From: Bradyrhizobium amphicarpaeae
GTDB lineage: Bacteria; Pseudomonadota; Alphaproteobacteria; Rhizobiales; Xanthobacteraceae
Reading direction: 5' to 3'
NCBI RefSeq assembly: GCF_002266435.3
Contig: NZ_CP029426.2
Coordinates: forward strand, 5,486,001-5,550,000
Length of the DNA stretch: 64,000 bases
In this document: one piece after another, positions 54,392 through 63,149 of the stretch
How the letters are laid out: each line of letters starts with the position of its first letter
Position numbering within the stretch: the first letter of the stretch is position 1
The notes under the pieces: generated by a model
The model's input: the letters and a program-made list of their open reading frames with translations, nothing else
The model's database searches: none
What the model was told of the DNA's origin: nothing
Position numbers and translations under genes: made by a program

Positions 54392-56908
54392 CTAGAAATT
54401 CGGCCCGAGCGCGATCTTCGTGATGGTGTCGTTCCTGACGCCGATGCGCCATTCCGCCGAGCCGTTGGCGAACTGGGCGATGTAGATGTCGCTGTCGAGC
54501 GCGGTGACGCCGCGGAAGGAGACCGCACGCAATGCGCCGAGCCGCGACAGGATCGCCTGGTCGAACGGCAGTTGCTGACGCGTGATGTCGGCCACTTCCG
54601 ACGTCATGTGCTCGTAGTCCGGCCGTCCCCTGCCGACGCCCTCGATATAGCGGCGCAGCATCTCCTCGCCATTGGCGATTGGAACGGCGCGCCGCGCCGC
54701 GCGTCCCGGACGCGCGCCGATATTCGAGGCTTCGACATTGTGGAAGCGGGTCTGCCGGCCCGGCAGCAGGATCTCCAGACACCGTCCCGACTTGTCGGCG
54801 ATCATCCAGGGATTGTTCACGGTGGTGGTGGTGAACCAGGTCATGTTGGACCTGACGATCTGCGCCTTGCGATTGCCGTCCGCGTCCAGACTGAAAACCC
54901 GGATGTCGTCGGCAGTCTCGTTATAGAGCATGATCCTGATCGGCGAGGTGCCGGCGCGGCCGCGAACGCTCGCCTCCTCCGCGCAAGGCACGATGCCGCC
55001 GGGCTCTTCATTGCCATCGGCCCGGAAGATCACATCGCCCGCCCTGCCGTCCGGCTCGATCATCAGGCGAAATTCCGCGGTGCCGTTCTCGAATTTGGCG
55101 CCGTAGATGTCGTAGCCGCCGGGCCCCACGCCGCGGAAGAAGATCGATTCCACGGCGCCGAGCGCCAGGAACGTTGTTTGCATTTCGGCGAGATACCGGT
55201 GGACCTTGGCCGCCAGCGGCGCGCTCATGCGATCATAGTCCGGCGTGCCGCGGCGCAGGCCTTCGATGCCGGCCAAGACCATCTCCTTGCTGCCAGCCGC
55301 CGGCACCTGCTCCTTGAACCTGTCGGAAACCTTCGCGAGGCGGCGCGCGAAATCCGCTTCGACCGCCTGAGCCACCGCCGGTTCGACACGAGTCCCAAGG
55401 CGGGCACCGAAGACCGCGCTCTGTAGCAACACGCGCGACACCTTCGCCTGCTCGTCGCGCAGGAAGATCACGAGATGGTCGCCACGGAACGAGAAGGCAT
55501 CAGTGCCCTCGGCGAGCACTGGCATCGCGTCCTGGCCGGTCTCCTGCAACGAGAGACGGCCGCCGTCGCGGCGCACGGTGAGCACGCGATTCGGCGCCAG
55601 CCTGTACCAGCCGACATATGGATCGAGCGGCGCGGTCTCCGCGGCCGGCGCCGGCATCTCCGCGACACGAACCGCGCGGATGTCGCGGCCGTTCATGCGC
55701 AGCATCAGCTCGGAGGAACGGCGCTCCGCATCGATCGCGAAATTGATCTCGCCGGACGATGCCGGGTAGGACGCCGTGCCGTCATTGCCGATCGTCAAAC
55801 GCAGCCTGCGCTCCCCGGTGAGCTGACCGTAGAGCTCGTCGCCCTCGCGGAAGACGGCGAACACCGACGCCGGACCCATGGCGTAGAAATTGACGAACGG
55901 GCGATAGTGTTGGGCGGGCGCCTCGCCGGTATCCGCGGCCAGAGGCGCCGCGTCCGGCGTGCGATAGGCGATCATGCCGGCGGATACAATCGTCACCGGG
56001 ACGATTGCAGCCGCGATCCACAGCCGCTTGCGCCAGCTGACCGCGACCGGCATCGCGGCGGCAGCGATGATGCGCTCGACGCGGGCACGCACGCTCGAGG
56101 CCCGCGCCATCGCAAGCTCGACCGGCCGCGGATTCACGGTACTCGCGAAATCGAGCAGGATTTCCGCATAGGACAGCCGGTCGTCGATCACCTCGATCGC
56201 CTCGGCGTCGCTGATGATCTCGGCGAGCTCGGCGAGGCGCGCGAGCTGCCACCACGAGAACGGGCTGAACCAGAACATTGCGCGGTTGAGGGATGCAAGC
56301 AAGAGAACGTAGAAATCGCGGTTGGCGACATGCGCGCCTTCATGCGCAAGCACCGCGAGGCGCTTCTTGGCGTCCCATCCGGCAAACTGCGGCGGCACCA
56401 GGATGGTCGAGCCGAAAGTGACGGGGCCACCGACATCGCGGCTGACGCGCACGTCTGCGCCGGTCGGTTGCACACCGCCAATCGGTTTCGCCGCCCGCGC
56501 CAGGCGCCAGGTCAGACAGAGCCCGATCGCGAGCCGCAACAGCAACAGGCCGGCGACGCCGGCATAGATGATCGTGGCAACGAGCCACCAATCGATCGAC
56601 ACGCCGCTTTTGACTGGCGACGCGACGGCAGCATCGGATGCGACCGGCAGCGCCGCCTGCGGCATCTCCAGCATCGAGATGTCGGCCGGCAGAAAATCAG
56701 CGGGCACGGCGACCGGCAAAGGCAAACGGCTGATGGTGAGCGTCGGCCAATGCATCACGAAGGGCATCGCCAGCGAGGCCAGCAGCACGACGACCCAGGC
56801 CGTCATGTGAACGTGCGGATTGCGCACGCGAAACAGATTGAGACCGAACCAGACGACGCCTCCCAGCACAAGGGAGCGCAGTGCCGCCTCCGCCAGAGTT
56901 GCGATCAT
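54392..56908 (-). CDS. M56 (BlaR1/MecR1-type) membrane peptidase with duplicated C-terminal sensor domain
   Basis: 838 residues. N-terminal membrane spans (about 10-25, 36-53, 107-130, and one near 305-325) enclose a cytoplasmic zinc-protease segment with H189-E-G-A-H193 in LAVLAHEGAHVANRDFYVLL. The large extracytoplasmic half has no penicillin-binding (SxxK) transpeptidase domain. Instead it contains a lipocalin-like stretch (YVGWYRLAPNRVLTVRRDGG) and two copies of an unnamed domain at about residues 552-632 and 757-838 (PDYDRMSAPLA versus PDYEHMTSEVA; GGYDIYGAKFENGTAEFRL versus DIYIAQFANGSAEWRI). It is coupled to blaI by a 4-bp overlap and probably senses an envelope signal and inactivates BlaI. 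Confidence 0.88.
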   Translation of the reverse strand: MIATLAEAALRSLVLGGVVWFGLNLFRVRNPHVHMTAWVVVLLASLAMPFVMHWPTLTISRLPLPVAVPADFLPADISMLEMPQAALPVASDAAVASPVKSGVSIDWWLVATIIYAGVAGLLLLRLAIGLCLTWRLARAAKPIGGVQPTGADVRVSRDVGGPVTFGSTILVPPQFAGWDAKKRLAVLAHEGAHVANRDFYVLLLASLNRAMFWFSPFSWWQLARLAELAEIISDAEAIEVIDDRLSYAEILLDFASTVNPRPVELAMARASSVRARVERIIAAAAMPVAVSWRKRLWIAAAIVPVTIVSAGMIAYRTPDAAPLAADTGEAPAQHYRPFVNFYAMGPASVFAVFREGDELYGQLTGERRLRLTIGNDGTASYPASSGEINFAIDAERRSSELMLRMNGRDIRAVRVAEMPAPAAETAPLDPYVGWYRLAPNRVLTVRRDGGRLSLQETGQDAMPVLAEGTDAFSFRGDHLVIFLRDEQAKVSRVLLQSAVFGARLGTRVEPAVAQAVEADFARRLAKVSDRFKEQVPAAGSKEMVLAGIEGLRRGTPDYDRMSAPLAAKVHRYLAEMQTTFLALGAVESIFFRGVGPGGYDIYGAKFENGTAEFRLMIEPDGRAGDVIFRADGNEEPGGIVPCAEEASVRGRAGTSPIRIMLYNETADDIRVFSLDADGNRKAQIVRSNMTWFTTTTVNNPWMIADKSGRCLEILLPGRQTRFHNVEASNIGARPGRAARRAVPIANGEEMLRRYIEGVGRGRPDYEHMTSEVADITRQQLPFDQAILSRLGALRAVSFRGVTALDSDIYIAQFANGSAEWRIGVRNDTITKIALGPNF

Positions 56909-57297
56909 TCTTTCTTCACTCCCCTCGCCTTCTTCGCCTTGGCCACTTGGTCGGCCAGCGTGCGCAATTGCTGCTGGTCGAGCATCTTGTTGTCCACCAT
57001 GCCGACGAGGACTTCCTCGATCGAGCCGTTGCAGAACCAGTCGACGATGCGCTGCACCGCCTTGGCCGCAACCTTCGCGCGGGGCTCGGCGGCCTGGTAG
57101 ACGTAGGTACGTCCGTCCACGGTGTGGTTGGCATAGCCCTTTTCTTCGAGCCGGCGCAGCACCGTGCGCACCGTCGATTCCTTCAGACGTCGCGACAACC
57201 GCTCGCGCACGATTTCGGCCGTCAAGGGACCATGGGCCCAAACCAATTGCATGACCTCGTGCTCGAGGTCGCCCAGGTCGGGCAAACGATCGTCCAT
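56905..57297 (-). CDS. BlaI/MecI/CopY-family transcriptional repressor
   Basis: 130-residue winged-helix repressor. It has LGDLEHEVMQLVWAHGPLTA and VRERLSRRLKESTVRTVLRR, then LEEKGYANHTVDGRTYVYQA, and a C-terminal dimerisation helix region with VDWFCNGSIEEVLVGMVDN. In the family the sensor protease causes cleavage of this protein between the domains, releasing the operator. It is the first gene of blaI-M56. A TGTA-N4-TACA dyad lies 31-54 bp upstream, consistent with autoregulation, and a very similar site precedes the DUF1800 operon. Confidence 0.92.
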   Translation of the reverse strand: MDDRLPDLGDLEHEVMQLVWAHGPLTAEIVRERLSRRLKESTVRTVLRRLEEKGYANHTVDGRTYVYQAAEPRAKVAAKAVQRIVDWFCNGSIEEVLVGMVDNKMLDQQQLRTLADQVAKAKKARGVKKE

Positions 57298-57327
57298 GGC
57301 GGCTTACCTTGCGGATTGAGTTCTTCT

Positions 57328-57351
57328 TGTAACGCTACAGACTGTCGCACA
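57328..57351. promoter_or_regulatory. Candidate BlaI operator at the blaI-M56 promoter
   Basis: TGTAACGCTACA (a perfect TGTA-N4-TACA dyad) followed by GACTGTCGCACA, so it also contains a TACAG-A-CTGT core of BlaI/MecI type. It is 31 bp upstream of the blaI start. Confidence 0.68.
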
Positions 57352-57452
57352 TAGGGGCGTGCGACACAATGGCGATTCCACCTGTGATGGTGTCGATGGG
57401 CTGACCTAAAGCATGATGGTAAGGTTCGAATGTCGCCGCGAGGAAGGTGTGC

Positions 57453-57620
57453 TCCCTCCCCCGCTTGCGGGGGAGGGTTGGGGAGAGGGCTATCTCACCG
57501 TTGGGGTTGTTGAGAACTTGCCGAGGATGTCCCTGCGCGGAGAGAGCCCTCACCCGCCGCGCGCGGGACGATGCTTCGCATCGCCCGGGGCGCGTCGGCC
57601 TCTCCCGCAAGCGGGAGAGG
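57453..57620. repeat. Fold-back repeat, CTCTCCCGC family, copy 3
   Basis: A longer variant (168 bp) that begins CCCTCCCCCGCTTGCGGGGG and ends CTCTCCCGCAAGCGGGAGAG. It shares GGACGATGCTTCGCATCGCC with the partial copy at 20941-21015. It lies between the malic-enzyme stop and the blaI promoter. Confidence 0.82.
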
Positions 57621-57683
57621 CGGAGCAAGCCCGCAAGGCCGCTCCTTGAAAGCAAATGCGATAGCCCCGCGCGAGCGGCGCCC

Positions 57684-59336
57684 TCAGTACTTCGGCTCGT
57701 ACATCTGCGACTGGACGAGAGCCTTGACGTCGTTGGGCGCCGGTCCGTCCGCGAGGCCGCGCTGATAGGCGACGTCGGCAACGGCCGCCGCAATGCGGAC
57801 CGAGACCTCGCGGATTCGGGGCAGGGCCGGATAGAGGCTGCCCTGCGCAAGATCCTCCTTGCCGACGCAATCGGCCAGCGTGTGAGCCGCCGCCATGAAC
57901 ATCTCGTCGGTCACCAGCTTCGAGCCGCTGGCGATGACGCCGAGGCCTACGCCGGGGAAGATGTAGGAGTTGTTGCCCTGGCGCGGCACGAAGCTGCGGC
58001 CATTGAGCTTGACCGGGTCATACGGGCTGCCGCAGGCGAACAGCGCGCGCCCCTCGGTGTAGCGATAGGCATCCTCCGCCGAGCACTCCGCCTTCGAGGT
58101 CGGGTTGGAGAGCGCGAACACGATCGGCTGCTCGTTGAGCTCGGCCATCGCCTTGAGCACCTCGGGCATGAACGCGCCACCGACCGCGGCGACACCGATG
58201 ATCGCCGTCGGCTTCAGCGTCTTGATCGCAGTGAGGAAGTCCGAGATCGGTGCCTGGTCGGCATGGGCGTAGCGCAGCTTGTGACCGGACAGGCCCTGGC
58301 GGCCGTTGACGACGAGGCCGCGGGAGTCCACGAGCCAATTGCGCCGCAGCGCGTCCGCCTCCGTCGCGCCCTCCGCCATCATCGCGGACACCACGAGATC
58401 GGCGATGCCGGTTGCGGCTTCGCCTGCGCCCAGGAACAGGATCTTCTGATCCCTCAGCTTGCCGCCATTCACACGCAGCGCCGAGAACAGGCCGGCCAAC
58501 GCCACCGCCGCGGTGCCCTGGATGTCGTCGTTGAAGACGCAGGCCTCGTCGCGATATTTGTGCAGCAGCTTGAACGCGGAATGATTGGCGAAATCCTCGA
58601 ACTGGATCAGCACGCCGGGAAAGGTCTTTCGCGCGGCCTGCATGAATTCGTCGACGAAGCTGTCATAAGCTTCACCTGTGAGACGCCGCTCGCGCAGGCC
58701 GAGATAATAGGGATCGTTCAGCAACTCTTCGTTGTTGGTGCCGACGTCGAGCACGACAGGCAGGCACGCTTCCGGATGCACCCCGGCGCAGGCCGAATAA
58801 AGCGAGAGCTTGCCGACGGGAATACCCATGCCGTTGGCGCCGAGATCGCCAAGCCCAAGAATGCGCTCGCCGTCGGTCACGACGATCAGCTTGGCCTGAT
58901 AGGGCCAGTTCTTCAGAAGCTCGGCGATCTGGCCGCGGTCGCGCGAGGAGATGAACATGCCGCGCGGCCGCTGGAAGATCAGGCCGTATTTCTGGCAGGC
59001 CAGCCCGACCGTCGGCGTGTAGATGATCGGCTGGATCTCGTCGATATTGTCGACGACGACCCGGAAGAACAGCGCCTCGTTGCGGTCATGCAGCGCGTTC
59101 AGCGCGACGTATTTTTCCAGGTCCGTGGGCAGCGTGCGCAGATTGGTGAGGACGCGCTGAGCCTGCGTCTCCATCGTCAGCACGCAAGGCGGCAGCAGGC
59201 CGCGCAGGCCCAGGGCCTCGCGCTCGGCTTCCGTGAAGGCGGTGCCCTTGTTGAGCAGGGGATCGCGCAGCAGCGCCATGCCTTGCGGCGAATGGGACGA
59301 TTTTGATTGGGCAACGACCCGGGCAGGTCTATTCAC
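57684..59336 (-). CDS. NAD-dependent malic enzyme
   Basis: Oxidatively decarboxylates malate to pyruvate. The 550-residue protein has the malic N-domain motif IIYTPTVGLACQKYGLIFQR at about residues 105-124, VTDGERILGLGDLGANGMGI, the divalent-cation/malate region FEDFANHSAFKLLHKYRDEA and CVFNDDIQGTAAVALAGLFS. The NAD-binding FLGAGEAATGIADLVVSAMM and C-terminal ALSNPTSKAECSAEDAYRYT follow. Length and motifs fit the MaeA/SfcA type, without the phosphotransacetylase extension found in many rhizobial malic enzymes. GTG 59336, preceded by GGGGGA, is preferred over TTG 59348 and the internal ATG 59279. In nitrogen-fixing rhizobia such enzymes feed acetyl-CoA from C4-dicarboxylates. Confidence 0.93.
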   Translation of the reverse strand: MNRPARVVAQSKSSHSPQGMALLRDPLLNKGTAFTEAEREALGLRGLLPPCVLTMETQAQRVLTNLRTLPTDLEKYVALNALHDRNEALFFRVVVDNIDEIQPIIYTPTVGLACQKYGLIFQRPRGMFISSRDRGQIAELLKNWPYQAKLIVVTDGERILGLGDLGANGMGIPVGKLSLYSACAGVHPEACLPVVLDVGTNNEELLNDPYYLGLRERRLTGEAYDSFVDEFMQAARKTFPGVLIQFEDFANHSAFKLLHKYRDEACVFNDDIQGTAAVALAGLFSALRVNGGKLRDQKILFLGAGEAATGIADLVVSAMMAEGATEADALRRNWLVDSRGLVVNGRQGLSGHKLRYAHADQAPISDFLTAIKTLKPTAIIGVAAVGGAFMPEVLKAMAELNEQPIVFALSNPTSKAECSAEDAYRYTEGRALFACGSPYDPVKLNGRSFVPRQGNNSYIFPGVGLGVIASGSKLVTDEMFMAAAHTLADCVGKEDLAQGSLYPALPRIREVSVRIAAAVADVAYQRGLADGPAPNDVKALVQSQMYEPKY

Positions 59337-59553
59337 AAATTCCCCCAAAAAGCTTCACATTGAACAGCGTACATTGTCGGCCAGCGCTCCATCGAGATCA
59401 AGGACGTAGCGACCGAGACGCCGATTGTGATCTCGCACCGCAGCGAGACTTCTCGCGAACGACAGGCAGTCGCGGGAGACGCAAAGGTTAACGCGGGGAG
59501 GATCGTGCTCCTCATTGTGAGGTATCGACAGCGGCGAACGCTGTCTCCTGCCA

Positions 59554-59673
59554 TCATTCCGGGGCGCGCGTCAGCGCGAACCATGGTGCGCAACTGCGCA
59601 CCTGAGACTCCATTGCGAAGCCGTCTTTGCGGCCGATGGATTCCGGGCTCGCCCTTCGGGCGCCCCGGAATGA
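59554..59673. repeat. Palindromic intergenic repeat, CATTCCGGGGCG family
   Basis: A 120-bp element with 13-bp perfect terminal arms (TCATTCCGGGGCG and CGCCCCGGAATGA). It occupies much of the 376-bp gap between the malic-enzyme start and the stop of the next gene. A shorter relative is at 63380-63409. No gene is seen in the rest of the gap. Confidence 0.82.
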
Positions 59674-59712
59674 CGAGCAATTTTCAAGCTAGGGCCAGCG
59701 CTCGCGGTGCGA

Positions 59713-60705
59713 TTATTCCGACTTGATATCCGCCGCCTTCACGATCGGCCACCATTTCTCGGTCTCGGCCTTCTGGAACGCCGCGAGCGCTGCGGGCGTC
59801 TGCTGTGCCGGAAGCGGAATCTCCTGCCCCAACTCGGCAAAGCGCTGCTTGACGGCCGGCTCGGCGAGCACGGCGACGATGGCCGCGTTGAGCCTGGTGA
59901 CGATCTCCTTCGGCGTGTTCTTCGGTGCCCAGATGCCGTGCCAGTAGGAGATGTAAAGGCCCGGCAGGCCCGCTTCGTCGACGGTCGGCACATCGGGCGC
60001 AGACGCGAGCCTGGTCGGCGAAGTCACAGCGAAGGCCTTGATCGCCCCGCTCTTGACGTGCGGCAGCGAATTCGAGGCCTGGTCGAACATGATGTCGATC
60101 TGGCCTGCGACAAGATCGATCATGGCGGGTCCTGCGCCGCGATAGGGCACGAACTGGAAATCGGTGCCGGTCTTGTCCTTGAAGAAGACGCCGGCGACAT
60201 GCGCGCCCGTACCGGCCCCGGCCGTCCCGGCGGTGGCTTTGCCGGGATTGGCCTTCAGCCAGGCGATCATTTCTTTCAGGCTGTTGGCCTCGAGCGACTT
60301 CCTGCCGACGATGAGCTGCGTTCCCATCGCGATCATCGCGACCGGCTCGAAATCGGCGATCACGTCATAGGGCAGCTTGAAGATGGCGCCGTTCAGGACA
60401 TGGGTGCCCCAATGGCCGATCGTGATCGTGGTGCCGTCAGGCGCTGCACGCGCCACGCGCGCGCCGGCAATGCTGCCGGATGCGCCCGCCACGTTCTCGA
60501 CCACGACCGTGGCGTGCAGCTCGGCGGCGATCCGATCGGACAGGATCCGCGCCAGCGTGTCGGTCGGACCGCCCGCCGCGAACGGTACGATGAGGGTGAT
60601 CGGGCGCGAGGATTGGGCATTGCCGGGAGCAGCCGAAGCCAGGCATCCAAGCAACGCACAGATGACGATCACATGGCCGCGCAACGCGACCCACAGCCCC
60701 CGCAT
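59713..60705 (-). CDS. Bug/TctC-family tripartite tricarboxylate transporter receptor
   Basis: 330-residue periplasmic receptor. It has a signal peptide (RGHVIVICALLGCLASAAPG, cleaved near NAQS), then RPITLIVPFAAGGPTDTLAR with the Bug-family G-G-x-x-D loop, VENVAGASGSIAGARVARAA, TAGTAGAGTGAHVAGVFFKD and VPYRGAGPAMIDLVAGQIDI. No TctA or TctB genes are adjacent, as is usual for the expanded Bug family. GGGAGGGG precedes ATG 60705. The ligand is unknown, probably an organic acid. Confidence 0.9.
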   Translation of the reverse strand: MRGLWVALRGHVIVICALLGCLASAAPGNAQSSRPITLIVPFAAGGPTDTLARILSDRIAAELHATVVVENVAGASGSIAGARVARAAPDGTTITIGHWGTHVLNGAIFKLPYDVIADFEPVAMIAMGTQLIVGRKSLEANSLKEMIAWLKANPGKATAGTAGAGTGAHVAGVFFKDKTGTDFQFVPYRGAGPAMIDLVAGQIDIMFDQASNSLPHVKSGAIKAFAVTSPTRLASAPDVPTVDEAGLPGLYISYWHGIWAPKNTPKEIVTRLNAAIVAVLAEPAVKQRFAELGQEIPLPAQQTPAALAAFQKAETEKWWPIVKAADIKSE

Positions 60706-60809
60706 CAGCCCCTCCCACCCTTTTTGCCGCCCGCATGTTGTCAGCGGGCTGGTGGGCCAAGTGAACGCTGCCGGACGGGCGGAGGCAAGCCGGAAGTTAC
60801 GGCCGACGG

Positions 60810-63149
60810 CTATCCAGCCGCGCGCCGCGGCGTCAGACTGGCGGCGCCATCTGCCGGCGGCGCGATGTGCATCAGGATGGTCTGGGTGGCGGAGGCGACA
60901 TTGATGCCGTTCTGCTGGAAGCGCAGCTTCATGCGGCGGTTGAATTCGCGCTGCACCGGCCAGCGCCCGGATTCGGTGCAGCGGATCTGGCCGACGATCG
61001 ACACCATGGCGCCATCGACCTTGTCGATGCCCCAGAGATCGAGGTCGCCGCGGATCAGCGGCCGGAATTCGGGCTCGCGGCGCATCTCCTCGACGATGTC
61101 CTTGAGGATCTGGCCGGCACGATCGGTGTCTTCCTTGTAGGCGACGTTGACGCTGACCGAGGCGTTGCCGGCGCCGCGGCTGGCATTGGTGATGGTCGTG
61201 ACCGCGCTGAACGGCACGATGTGCACGGCGCCGTCGCCGGCGCGCAGGCGAATCGTTCGAATGGAAACATTCTCGACCACGCCTGATAGCCCCGACACGC
61301 TGACATTGTCGCCGACCTGGACCGTGTTCTCCAGCAGCAGGAACAGCCCGGTGATGAGATCCTGCACCAGTTTCTGCGAGCCGAAGCCGATGGCGATGCC
61401 GACGATGCCGGCGCCCGCCAAAAGCGGCGCGACGTTGACACCGATCTCGCTCAGCGCGGTGAGGCCGACGACGGTCGCGATCAGGCACAGCAGCGCGGTG
61501 CGCAGCATCGGCTGGAAGGTGCGCAGGCGGGCAGCGCGGGCATAGTGCCCGTCGCGCGACAGCGTGTTGATCTGGCGGTCCAGCAGCGCGTTGCCGGCCT
61601 CCCAGATCGCGGCAGCAACGAACACGGCGAGGCCGATCGTCACCACGGCCGAGATCAGCCGGCTGCCGATCTGGCCGCCATAGAACCAGACGATGGCGTC
61701 CACCCCCCAGACTTCGAGCACGGCCACGAAGCCCATGAAGACGATCACGCCGGAGATGATCTTGCGCAGCAGTGGCAGATAGCGGTTGGCGCGGATCTCC
61801 AGGCCCGGAAAGCGCTGCAGGATCTCCGGCCTGATGCGGAAGCCACGGTCGATCAGGCTCAGCGTCAGCATGATGGCGACCCGGGTGATCAGGGCGACCG
61901 CGATGGTGCCGACGAAATATTGCAGCAGCAGCGAATAGCCGTTGCGGATGTTGAGCGCCCACACCGCCCACAGCGCGAGATCGAGCGCGATGGCAAGATA
62001 ATGCCAGCCGCCGGCGATGCGGTTGCGCAGGCGCGCGGCGATGCCCTGCCGTTCCGCCGGCGCCCGGATCGCTTCGGCAACCTGCCGGCGGCATTGCAGG
62101 ATGATGACGACGACAAAGAGGTGCACGACCAGCATCACCATGCGCAGCAGCGCGGCATAGCCGGCACGATGCAGGCCAAGCAGCAACGCCACATTGGCAA
62201 AGGCGATGCCGGAGACACCGACGCCGACGATGCGGCGCGCCCAGATCTCGACATAGGCCGCGGTCTCGGCCCGCACCGGAAACAGGCCGAACGGCCCCGC
62301 CAGCGCGCGAACCAGGCAGATGAGCCCGCGCGAGAACGCATAGGCGTTGACGACGGCGAGGATCACGAGGCGAACGGTGGAGGGCTCGCCAAGCTCGGTG
62401 CCGATCAGCGCCGTGGCAACGCCCACAAAGACAAGGACGGGAAGCAGCTCGAGGACAAAGCGGCCCAGCACGAAAGGCAGCCGCAGCACGATTTGCCAGG
62501 CGCGCGCGAGGCTGTGACGCCGCTTGCGCAGTTCGGGCGCAGGGGTGACGTCGGCGACCGAGGACGGCGGATCGGCGATCGGCAACACCTGCACCGGCAG
62601 ATGCGCGGTTTGCGGCACGCGTCCTTCCAGGTAGGCAACCGGGCGCCGGATCAGGCGGAACAGCACCCATTCGGCCGCCAGCCCGCAACCCATCACCAAT
62701 GCAAGCTTCCAGGCGATCTCGATCAGAAGGTTATAGGCCGCGGGATCGTTCGCGGTCCGCACGATCCAGTAATAGAACGCGGGGAAATGCGTGATCGTCC
62801 GCGCCACGCCGGCGATCTGGCGCGAGATGTCGCCGATCTCCTCCGACACCGTGAGCAGGAGCTGCGCACCGAGACCGTCGGCCGAGAGCGGGATCGGCAA
62901 CTTCTGCTCGGGCGCGGGGGGCGCAGTTTGCTGCTGACCGGACGCATTGGCGATCACACGCAGCGTATCGATCATCTGCGTCCGCTTCTTGTCGTCCTGG
63001 AGCGTCTCCAGCGCGCGCCTGGCCTCGTCGGGCGACAGTGCGGCGGCATTGTTCGTCGCCGGCCGAGGCGTTTCGGCGTGGACACCGGAGAGAGAGGAGA
63101 TCGCGAGGAAGAGAGCGGCGAGGAGCGCCGGGGCAAGCTTATGCGACAC
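60810..63149 (-). CDS. Large MscS-family mechanosensitive channel
   Basis: 779 residues with a signal peptide (LLAALFLAISSLSGVHA), a periplasmic N-terminal domain of about 100 residues, around ten hydrophobic spans, and the MscS core at about residues 560-760. The pore helix is rich in Gly/Ala in VAPLLAGAGIVGIAIGFGSQ, followed by KLVQDLITGLFLLLENTVQV, GDNVSVSGLSGVVENVSIRT and the C-terminal cytoplasmic cage. It resembles the larger MscS-type channels (YbiO/MscM class) that protect against hypo-osmotic shock. The start is GTG 63149 with AGGGA 7 bp ahead. Confidence 0.92.
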   Translation of the reverse strand: MSHKLAPALLAALFLAISSLSGVHAETPRPATNNAAALSPDEARRALETLQDDKKRTQMIDTLRVIANASGQQQTAPPAPEQKLPIPLSADGLGAQLLLTVSEEIGDISRQIAGVARTITHFPAFYYWIVRTANDPAAYNLLIEIAWKLALVMGCGLAAEWVLFRLIRRPVAYLEGRVPQTAHLPVQVLPIADPPSSVADVTPAPELRKRRHSLARAWQIVLRLPFVLGRFVLELLPVLVFVGVATALIGTELGEPSTVRLVILAVVNAYAFSRGLICLVRALAGPFGLFPVRAETAAYVEIWARRIVGVGVSGIAFANVALLLGLHRAGYAALLRMVMLVVHLFVVVIILQCRRQVAEAIRAPAERQGIAARLRNRIAGGWHYLAIALDLALWAVWALNIRNGYSLLLQYFVGTIAVALITRVAIMLTLSLIDRGFRIRPEILQRFPGLEIRANRYLPLLRKIISGVIVFMGFVAVLEVWGVDAIVWFYGGQIGSRLISAVVTIGLAVFVAAAIWEAGNALLDRQINTLSRDGHYARAARLRTFQPMLRTALLCLIATVVGLTALSEIGVNVAPLLAGAGIVGIAIGFGSQKLVQDLITGLFLLLENTVQVGDNVSVSGLSGVVENVSIRTIRLRAGDGAVHIVPFSAVTTITNASRGAGNASVSVNVAYKEDTDRAGQILKDIVEEMRREPEFRPLIRGDLDLWGIDKVDGAMVSIVGQIRCTESGRWPVQREFNRRMKLRFQQNGINVASATQTILMHIAPPADGAASLTPRRAAG

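Noticed and set aside
54392..57241. 949-residue reading of the M56 gene starting inside blaI
   Set aside because: The extra N-terminus is out-of-frame blaI sequence. ATG 56908 overlaps the blaI stop and begins a normal membrane span.
59713..62688. 991-residue Arg/Ala/Gly-rich frame across the Bug receptor and MscS genes
   Set aside because: Only the last third is real (the Bug receptor from ATG 60705); the rest is an antisense-like alternative frame of the MscS gene, with typical shadow composition.
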